From: Aphrocallistes beatrix
Lineage: Eukaryota; Porifera; Hexactinellida; Sceptrulophora; Aphrocallistidae
DNA length: 64,000 bases
NCBI GenBank assembly: GCA_963281255.1
Contig: OY725496.1
Span: 1,798,001 to 1,862,000, forward strand
Direction of reading: 5' to 3'
In this document: piece after piece, positions 55,691 to 64,000 of the stretch
How positions within the stretch are numbered: the first letter of the stretch is position 1
Layout of the letters: each line of letters opens with the position of its first letter
The notes under the pieces: generated by a model
Databases searched by the model: none
What the model saw: only the letters and a program-made list of their open reading frames with translations
Told to the model about the DNA's origin: nothing
Made by a program: the position numbers and the translations under genes

Positions 55691-57959
55691 ACTCTGGCTT
55701 GTCTCAAACAGTCACTAAATATGACCGCGTATTCAAAGTTCCAAATACTCCAACTGATGTTATCCCTTCTTCAACCTCTCCTACTGAGCTCAGATCTACT
55801 TCTCACAATTTTCCTTGTCTTCACAGACTTCCGAAGATTCGGATAACTCCACGAAAGTTCCTTCTTTTTCTTTCAGAGGTAAAAGAAGAGTAAAAAAGTC
55901 AACGTTTAGAGGTTTCGTAAAGGGGAAGGACTGAAAAGAAAATCATCTTTCACACCATTACCTGCAAAGAGACTACCATCGAAACCGACATCCGAACTAT
56001 TCAAACAAGTAAAGTTCCTTCATCCACTAAATTCATAAGTATCAAATTGCGTAAAGGCGAAACTCACTTATTCTGTGATCTATTAACTCCCCATGGATCA
56101 CAAATTATCGACATGGACTTACTTAGCATGGTATTTTTCGCTTTTAAGATGCACTGAACCAAAAAGCACAGGATCACTCAAAGTATACATATACGCCTTT
56201 CGAGATGGCTTACAGTCATATTTATTATTAAATTGTAGCTATTGCCATCTTGTGATGCCGAATTCCCAACTTCTCTGCCTATTGGCATGCAACCCACGGG
56301 TGCCATGTATGACTCTCAAATGCAATCCTGGAAAAGGTTGGAAGTGAGCGTGAGGGCTTTATTAGCAGTGCACTGCACCTCTTTCAGTTGGAATGATTCC
56401 TTACTCTGGTGCAATCTCTTTGGGATACAGAATATCTGGAAGCGAATGAACCTTTCTTTTCCCTCTTGAAATTGGTCGAATCAGCAAATAAATCTGTCAA
56501 CAACCCATGTCCATGTCATCTAAACTTGTACGCGACACAGCCGACACGTCAAATATCCCAGAATGTAAGAATTGTACTGTCACTTCATGGCATCAGAGAG
56601 GCAATTATTCGAATCAAGGGTTCGCGGCTGCAATTGAGGTATATAGTGGTAAGGTATTAGACTACATCCTCTATGAACGCGTGTGCAGCAAATGTCTCAA
56701 ATGAACTGAAGAGAGGAAGAAAGACAATCCAGATTATTATTGCGAATACTGGAAGAAACATTCCGGCGAGTGTCCGGCAAATTATTCCGGGACTAGCTAA
56801 GGAATGGAATCTTCAGCTGCACTTGAAATTTGGGCTAGATCTGTCACCAAACATTCTCTTGCTTATACTTCATATGTAGGCGAAGGAGACTCAAGCTCTT
56901 TTAAGCGGCTACGAGAAAGCGATCGGTACAAAGGATTGGAAATTTACGAAAGGAGGAGTGCATCTGGCATGCGCAAGAGAGATTAAAAAAGACATTGAGG
57001 AAGAAAACCAGGAAAACTTTGACATCAAAACCAATACCCGCTTCAAAGGTTCAGAGGATTGGCCATCTTTACGCACTTGTCATCGTTCAAACAGAAGGAA
57101 AACAGCGAAAGACATTCAAAAGGCTCTCTATACACTACTCGATCATTTAGTTGAGAAGCATGAAAGTTGTCCGTTTTCAAAGAGCTCTTGGTGCTACTTT
57201 CAAAAGGCCCTTGCACTTTCATTCGAAGATATCCCTATTCCACCTCCCAAACTGCGACGACCCTATCTGAATGTAGATGAGTTATCACGACTGCAAGATA
57301 TCTTTTAGAAGTTTGCAAGCCTAGATATGTGTTCCGCCTTGACGCTTGGTTTGACACAAAATGCCAATGAAACCTACATTCAGTTCTGTGGCACAATGCT
57401 CCCAAAGAAAAACGGGTAGGACTATACTCACTCCAAGTTTCTGCGTCAATAGCTGTGTCAACTTTCAATGAAGGATCATTGATACTCGCATCGATCTTAG
57501 AGGATATGGGGTACCATGTACTAATGTGACTCTAGCTCACCTCGTAACGATGGATAAGGAACGAAATAGATGCAAGACAAAGGCTGTTATGGATACTCAG
57601 AAAAGACGCAGGAGTCTTCTGAAGAGTCAATTCCTGACTGCCGAATCGAATCGAATCGTAAAAGCGAAAAAGACGCGACTACGTATAAATCTGGATGCTT
57701 TGGTAGTGAGCTATCCTATTCTGGCAGTAAAGAAGTCACTCCTCCCATCCTTGTTGTTAACAAGAATGATAATGAAATCTGCGAGAAATGCGGAATGCAT
57801 GATTGTCCAGTTCTGAGAGACCAGAAGAATGATGACTGGGTGGGATGTGATTTCCGTGAAAGTTTGTATCATACTGGCTGTGAAGATGTATGGTTGATGG
57901 ATATAGGTGATGACCCTTATATCTGTAGGAAATGCGAGCAAGAGTGGAATAAAGTGTAA
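55690..57959 (+). pseudogene. Mutator-like transposase relic with a C-terminal PHD finger
   Basis: The plus strand, in several frames, shows the block order of the animal Mutator-like transposase family. Blocks are GSQIIDMDLLSMVF (~56096), GFAAAIEVYSGKVLDY (~56622), a cysteine block around CSKCLK, ARSVTKHSLAYTSYVGEGDS (~56840), a CPFSKSSWCYFQKALAL block (~57170) and GLTQNANET (~57345). The last two match the family's SWC-Y and TQNANES signatures. A PHD-like zinc finger closes it: CEKCGMHDC, a DDWVGCD stretch, YHTGC and GDDPYICRKC (57785-57940), ending at TAA 57957. At least six stops or shifts interrupt it. Terminal repeats were not found. Confidence 0.72.
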
Positions 57960-58104
57960 TCTGCATCTATAATTTCTGTAGTATCATGCCATCATTAAAA
58001 TAAACATATCCCTTTGTTCTTTAATAAAATCGCTAATATATACAGGTAATGCGGAAAAAAATTCATCAAATTATTGAGGGTTTTTTTGAAAATATACACA
58101 TAAT

Positions 58105-58531
58105 CATAAGCGTCGGAAATGGCTCCGGGGTCGGCCCAATCTATTCCGGGGCCGCTACATTCACGGCATAAATAAATATCACACTCACAATTCACTAACA
58201 TAACTAAAACTCTATAGAAATCGACTATTATCATAATTTACTCTACTGTATTACGATAGTGGTTTCCCAAGACGGGAAACTCCCTACTGAGCTACCTGCT
58301 CGCTTGTTGCGCAGTTAAACGGCATGATACACGGTTCTAGGACTTTGGGAATATATCGAGAAAGCTTGTACCCAGCCAGGTAGTCCCTCTGGGCCTATCC
58401 GGCCCACAACCGACGATGCCGGGTAGAGTCGGTCATAGTCGGGCATGGGCCGGGTAGTGCCGGGTGGAGCCGGGCAGCCCCTTAGGGCCGCCCAGAGCAT
58501 GCCGGGTGGCCGGGTGGGTCCGACGCCTATG
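58105..58531 (-). mobile_element. hAT-like MITE, family CATAGGCGTCGGA, copy 2
   Basis: 427 bp, inverted relative of the element at 11578-12028. Ends CATAAGCGTCGGA and TCCGACGCCTATG, 8-bp target duplication CACATAAT (58097-58104, 58532-58539). It lacks the ~25-bp GGAGCCTTCGGGCTGGGCG segment of copy 1. Confidence 0.9.
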
Positions 58532-58737
58532 CACATAATCCTTTTTATTACTACGTATACGTATAGTACTATATGACAAAATTAAAATATATATTTAAGA
58601 TACAATTGCTTGGAACTACTCCGCTTATCGGAACAAACTGAGTTCATCGAATCAAAATTATCATAATCAAGATACAATTCCTATTATATCCGAAATTATA
58701 GTGAACTAGGTCAATTCGAGTAAATCGTGACTAAATT

Positions 58738-59118
58738 TTGACTGCAAAAGATTGTAGTATCTGTGGAGAATTACCTCAGGAGTCCACATACAAGTACAGT
58801 ATACGGGTGGGCAGTGGTGTAGCTAGGGATTGAAGCTTGCTAGTGTACAGCTGGGGCACAGGTAAATAATTTCTGTGTGAAACACAGAGACGCCATAGAG
58901 TCGATTATCAATACCTTACACATTGATGAAAGTACCAAACTTTAATGTTTAATTTGAAGCGCGGCTAATGAACACTTCGTGCTCTCAGAGTCGCCCTGGA
59001 AAAAATAAACACTTTCAGAAGAGTCCCTACAGGTGCCAAATATTGATCACTTTTACAAATCCATTTCACATTTGCTTACATCATGAATCTGTTTGATAGG
59101 ATAATACAATATATATCC
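58738..59118 (+). repeat. D repeat, copy 2
   Basis: Long version of the repeat at 47155-47478, with two or three extra segments (for example GTGTGAAACACAGAGACGCC near 58876). CAGTGGTGTAGCTAGGGATT at 58813 resembles a hAT left terminus. Confidence 0.7.
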
Positions 59119-59743
59119 TTACGATATGCAAAAACGGTATTTTATATCTTATATTGATTTTGCTGTTTTTTAATGCATTCATAAAGTAAACAAATTTAAA
59201 ATGGATCAGTAAATTATGAATATTTATCACCCGTAGGCAGGGTCCCTTTCTTTCAGGATTTTATGTAAGTTGGACAAATGAAGGTTTGTAGAACTATAGG
59301 GGGGCATGGCCATCCGCGAGGAAATTTTGTCCTAGCCACACACATTTTCATATCCACACCCATTTTTAGACCTTGGCAACATTTGTTGTACTCTGGTCAT
59401 GTCAGTTATGTATCCCCACGTGTTTTAAATATAATCTGACAAAGATCGAACCTAATGTGTTCACAGGATTCTTGAATGAATAACCAATTGTCAGTGTTAA
59501 TAAACAATAATGAATACAATAATTAGTATCAATTGTTGACAATTTATCAATAACACTGGTCATGGCTTCCCCCATACTGTCATGGTAACTAAATTGTCAC
59601 ACAACAGTACATATATAAGGGACTTGGTTTTTAAGTACAAAAGCTGAGTTTTAATTCTTAATTTTGTTCTGTTCTTTGGCTTGGCCCATCTCTTCAATTT
59701 GACTTCAGAATCTGCCAGAATCTTGGTGCTCCAGACTTCAGTT
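59119..59743. other. upstream flank of the hAT relic
   Basis: AT-rich, no frame. CTATAGGGGGGCATGGCCATC near 59297 and ATATATAAGGGACTTGG at ~59609 (a TATA-like box about 135 bp before the Met at 59744) are the only notable motifs. A promoter is possible but unproven. Confidence 0.35.
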
Positions 59744-60896
59744 ATGCAGGATCTTAATCATTACTTCACTACTGCAGCCAGCAGAAAAAACAATTCCGGA
59801 GACTCCGAATCTGACAGTGAAGTGCTAGCTACAACTTCTCCTAAAAAGCTTTGACAACCACAACTTTTCAACCTGAGCAAGAGCAGCGAAGAACAAAATC
59901 TCGCCCTGTTTCCAACAAACGCCACTACAAAAAACAATGGGAAAGAGAATTTCCTTGGCTGGAATATGATGAAGATCTCCAAGGTGCTTTCAGAAAGGTT
60001 TGTAAGAAAGGGGGGAAGTCACTTGAGAGAACTGGTGGAACTTGGGATACCCTTTTAACAATTGGAAGAAGGCTGTAGAAAAGAAGCGAGCACAATCACA
60101 GAGTAATGGACACATTCAGTCTTGTGAAACTCAGATTGCTGCTGCTAGAGCAATGCAAGAGGAGTCCATCGTACAACAGTTGCAGCAAGTAGGAGAAATA
60201 GAGAGGCTAAAAAACAGAGCAGCTATTAGATCACTCATCGTTGCACTCACTTTCTTGCTCGTAATCATATTGCTCATACGACTAATTTCAGTGGCCTAGT
60301 TGATTTAATAGTTGTGGCGGCGAAGATTTGAGGTTATTCATTGAAATAGCTGGAAGAAATGCAGTGTATACGTCCAAAGACGCCGTGGTTGAATTTGTTG
60401 CAACAATAGGTCAGTGGGTTGAAAAATCCCTTCTCAAACGCCTTCATCAAGCACAGTATTTCAGCTTGATGGCTGATGAATGTACAGATATTACAGTGCA
60501 GACACTAGAGAGTGAAGAATTTTCTAAACCAGCTCTTACGTCAGCTGAAATTAGTCTGAATGGAAGACATTCCGGCACTACCTCACTAAACAACCTAAGG
60601 AAGATATGGGAGTACAACTGCATGAACTGGTGACCAATGACATGCTGAAAACAATGTTTCCTAGCCTAAACACTCTGGCTAATGTCTACCTGTCAATTCC
60701 TGTCGGCACTGCGTCTGTTGAATGGAGTTTTTCAGGGATGAAAATGATAAAAACTCGATTACGAAACCGTATAGGAGAATCTAGTCTATCATACCTAATG
60801 GAAATTGCAATCGAATCACCAGAGAAACTATGTGAGTTGGAGCTAGAAAATATTGTAGATATATGGAATAGAAAGAATAGAAGAGTAGTTGTGTAG
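59744..60896 (+). pseudogene. hAT transposase with internal deletion (TTF finger type)
   Basis: Starts MQDLNHYFTTAASRKN at 59744. A TTF-like finger region follows (WEREFPWLEYDEDLQGAFRK, then NNWKKAVEKK), then the start of the catalytic region (SLLKRLHQAQYFSLMADECT). The protein then jumps to the C-terminal dimerisation block (SVEWSFSGMKMIKTRLRNRI). Roughly 300 residues of the catalytic domain are missing, and at least three frameshifts or stops are present. Terminal repeats were not identified. The transmembrane-looking stretch at 60230-60290 is a frameshift artefact. Confidence 0.8.
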
Positions 60897-60908
60897 TTTC
60901 TAATTACG

Positions 60909-61090
60909 TAGTAGAACTCGGTTAGTACGTGCTTCGGCTTAGTACATATGTACCATTTCTCTGAACCAGAATTCATTTATTATATAGATTCCTATGTAAT
61001 ATCATCTCGGTTAGTACGTAGTACGTACTTACAGATAGTATGTACTTTTTTCCGCTTCACGGAGGGGTACGTACTAACCGAGTTCTACTG
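60909..61090. mobile_element. mariner/pogo-type MITE, family GTAGAACTCGGTTAGTACGT
   Basis: About 180 bp with inverted ends GTAGAACTCGGTTAGTACGT and ACGTACTAACCGAGTTCTAC, directly after the hAT relic. The left terminus seems to have lost the CA expected before GTAGAAC. Internal GTACGTACT repeats. Confidence 0.75.
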
Positions 61091-62488
61091 ATATATACGT
61101 ATATATATATATTAACCTCCGTTTCCCGTGGAATGTGTCGCGTCATTTCCGGTTTAAGCCTTTTGGGCGGGAAAGCCATAACGACTCGGGGTATTTACTA
61201 TAAATAGAAAAAACCCAAGCGATCCGGGGGATAATTATGAACTGAGTTTTAATAGTAAGGATATCGTTTGATTATGTATGAATTAAAATTTAAGACAAAT
61301 CACGGCGTAGAGGCCAAAACTGAAAAATTGTCAAAAAAAAGCCCACTTTCTGGCGGGAATGACGTTGAAATTTGTAGTTTTGCACTAAACCCCTCCAAGC
61401 ACTAGAGGAGGCATTTCTTTCCCCAAAATGCCCACTTTCCCTCAATAATTTCGATTTCAAATTTAGACAAAATTCCCAACCTCAAATCTTTGGTAGCAGC
61501 AAAACTCAAAGGTATCCATTATCCCAATGCAAAAATACGCACAGAGTCTCTTCACAAATGACTGGTTTCGATTTTTGAAAAATGTATTTTCAAGTAATAA
61601 TGTCACTTAATGAATACCTTTTGTGTTACCAAGAACTTGAGGTTGAGAATTTTATCAAAGTTTGAATTCAAAGTTATTGAACCAAGTGTGTATGTTAGGT
61701 TAAAAAAGCCTTGGGGTGTTTTGGTGCACAGATTTCTACTTCATTCTCATGCGAAAGTTATCTTTTTTTAACACATTTTCAGTTTTCACCTCTACAGCGT
61801 GATTTAACCTTAAATGAATTTAATGAAGGTTATCTGCTACTCAATTTGATGAAAATTCTATACATCATTTTATTGAATTTATTTTCAACGATCAAACATT
61901 TAATATCAGGAAAGAGTCAATGTGTGAGCTTTCTTTGTTCAATTCTAAAAATATCAACCCTTCTTCATCACTTCGAAGTATGCTCTTACAATATCTACAC
62001 AGACATAGCAGGTAATTTAATTATATACATGTATATTTCTTTATTGCTTTAGAACACTTTTAAAATTACTAGTATTATGATTTATAATACGTTTCGACAT
62101 GTACGAGTATGTATGCATCCTTTTTGTCCCAATATGAGGAATAAAGGAGAATACACATATACACATAGCAAGAATGGCTTAAGGATAAGAATAACTTTTG
62201 ACAATGAAATGTATGGTCCTATGAGGGGATTGAGCTTGAATATTTTATTAACATTTCAATATTTTATTCACTTTTTCTAGGTATGAAATCATAAACAATC
62301 AGATTGGAGATCGCATTGCAAAAATATGTTCGGATTTTAAAAAAAGAAATCCAAGCAGAAAGCCTGATTATTGTTGTTCTACAGAGTTGGAGGTTTGATT
62401 CATAAATGTAGATATTCAGTCGCGTAGCCATAATAAAATGAGTGACAGTACAACTTGGGATAGGACAAAAAGGGTGTCTTTTCTATAC
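61091..62488. other. unassigned region
   Basis: A TA run (61091-61116), then ~150 bp of higher GC with GGCGGGAAAGCC and CGATCCGGGGG, then AT-rich sequence. Plus frames at 61711-62052 and 62077-62280 are Leu/Ile/Phe-rich without domain and probably chance. No repeat of another region was recognised except GAGTTTTAATAGTAAGGATAT, which echoes 31116-31135 inverted. Confidence 0.4.
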
Positions 62489-62492
62489 TTAA

Positions 62493-64000
62493 GGATACCG
62501 CCCTCGAAAAAACATATGATTTGCATTACAGCATACGATGAAAGTAGAGCTATAAGAGATGTTAAGCGTGGGGAGGTATCTCCATCAAGAAATACTGGCA
62601 CATTCCAAACCGTTTTTGATTCTCATTTCTAGATTTTGAGATACAGTGTCTCAAAGTCAGTTTTTTAAATTTTCCGCTAGCACATCTTAATGGTAGAAAT
62701 TTAGGCACTCAATGAATTGTTTAGGACATACCAAGGAATCAAACGCTTCCAAAATCGAATCATAGATAGTCTACCATATTTGCAACTTCATAGGACCAGA
62801 AGAAAGTTAAAATGACAAATATTGTAAAATTTATCGGTGTCCGAAAAAAAAGGGTCAAAAAACGGCGAAAAATGTCTGTTTTTTTTGGGAAATCATGAAT
62901 AAAATCACCGAGTTAGAATATATCCAAAAAATGGTGGTCCTACGTTCATCGAATAATGATATTAAACAACTCTTGAAATTTTCAAACTTCTATCTCAAAC
63001 CAAATTTGAGAAATAATTCTGTAAAGACGGTCAATTTTGAAATTTTAATGTCCCAAGATATAGAGATTTTAAGTTTAGGTGTTAAGAAGAATGTAAAATG
63101 AGTTATTAATAATGCACATAAGCATCCACAGACATTTATTCGCATCCATACTGCTGATTTAGGTATATTAAAGCCAAATATTTACCAAAAATAGCAAAAG
63201 TACCCTGAAAATCCACAAATTCCCTTGAGGCCCCTAACTCCGAATATTTTGAGATAATTGTAGATAATATTTCATATTCCTGGCACTGCGAAGTATAATC
63301 TATCAGTTTAGAATGAATAAAAAGCTTCCAAAAAGTATATTAGGAAGTTAGAGCGAAAGTCTACGACTTTTAGTTTCGAAGTTAGGATTTTCGAAAAATG
63401 CTACGTCATCATAAGACAAAAATCTAAAACTTAACATTCCATGGGGTGTAGTGCAATTATTATCAAAGAATCATATATGTACACTCGTAAAAAGTATATT
63501 AGGAAGTGAGAACTAAGAATTTGGACTTGTATTTACAAAGATAGAGAGATATCTCTTTTTGGACCCTAAATGGGGGTTTTTGACCGAATCTGCGAGGTCC
63601 AAGGCCAGAACTTTCAAAATAATTATCAAAAGTTCTCCAATTTTTCTGTACATATTATTAACGGCAATTGTATTCACTATTTAGCATAATAGCTAAATTT
63701 GGACACATATTTAATGATTAGATTCGCCATTTTCTAATAGATTCAAAGTTCTCCATAGAATTTGTATTACAATTAAATCAATGATAAGTCGAGAATTATT
63801 TATTTTTTGACAAAGGAATGGTCGAGGAACCTATATATTTTCGCATATATCCTTTTATTTAAGGATATAATATATTAAATATCTACAATAGTTTTTAAGA
63901 TATGACATCAGCCTCTTTCAGAGGGATATTATGGCCGAACTTTACCTATAATATGCGATATCTCAAGAACAAATGGTCGGATCCGAACAAATTTTTTTTT
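62493..64000 (+). mobile_element. TTAA-A copy A8 (runs off the window)
   Basis: Starts GGATACCGCCCTCG after TTAA at 62489-62492 and continues to the window end without its right terminus. Closest to A6 (33228-37142), inverted. It holds the unoccupied sites matching two insertions elsewhere: TTAA at 62562-62565 (tandem B pair) and GGACATACC at 62723-62731 (1.97-kb element). Confidence 0.9.

Noticed and set aside
60042-60299. Small membrane protein (hydrophobic C-terminal stretch)
   Set aside because: The hydrophobic segment arises from a frameshift; the neighbouring frame gives hAT-like sequence through the same bases.

Overview
The window looks like intergenic or intronic DNA from an invertebrate animal. 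It is AT-rich, has no operons or bacterial signals, shows animal-type splice sites in one gene relic, and is packed with animal DNA-transposon families: hAT, P-like with a THAP finger, Tc1/mariner/pogo, Mutator-like, and TTAA-target elements of Kolobok/piggyBac type. Several protein relics belong to families I associate with cnidarians, molluscs and other marine invertebrates; I cannot name the species. I see no intact, clearly cellular host gene. A 200-base run of N marks an assembly gap at 42910-43109.

Layout. Two TTAA-target families dominate. TTAA-A (about 1.9 kb, ends GGATACCGCC) has nine full or partial copies. TTAA-B (about 1.2 kb, ends GGTTGGTGTTTC, with an internal hairpin) has five. 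Positions 77-7592 are a nest: an old A copy was hit by two tandem B copies and again by a third B copy, which itself received a younger A copy. From 7.6 to 10.3 kb coding-like sequence is interrupted by a Mutator-like MITE with 31-bp tandem repeats, an A copy and a pogo/Tigger MITE. From 10.7 to 13.1 kb lies a long inverted-repeat structure holding a minisatellite and a hAT MITE. A CR1-like LINE 3' relic follows at 13.8-14.3 kb, then a Tc1-like MITE, a 1.07-kb fold-back P-like element and an A copy almost identical to the one at 5-6.8 kb.

20.9-21.5 kb holds an OTU-protease relic. 22.97-26.11 kb is a P-like fold-back containing another P-like element, which contains a broken Gypsy-type LTR retrotransposon fossil. 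27.1-28.9 kb (minus) is an intron-bearing relic of a multicopy animal gene family of unknown function. 29-38 kb is a pile of A copies, small MITEs, GC-ended R repeats and a 1.97-kb element with perfect 69-bp inverted repeats and a 9-bp target duplication. 39.08-41.51 kb is a P-like element with a THAP-domain exon. 43.25-45.60 kb and 52.00-54.96 kb are complete hAT elements with terminal repeats and 8-bp duplications but damaged transposase frames. 55.7-58.0 kb is a Mutator-like transposase relic ending in a PHD finger, and 59.7-60.9 kb is an internally deleted hAT transposase. The window ends inside another A copy.

The elements relate by insertion history rather than by pathway. Several insertions have their uninterrupted 'empty site' in a sister copy elsewhere in the window, so the order of events and the target duplications can be read directly. 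Most elements are non-autonomous. The possible enzyme sources present (P-like/THAP, Mutator-like and three hAT relics) all look broken or incomplete.
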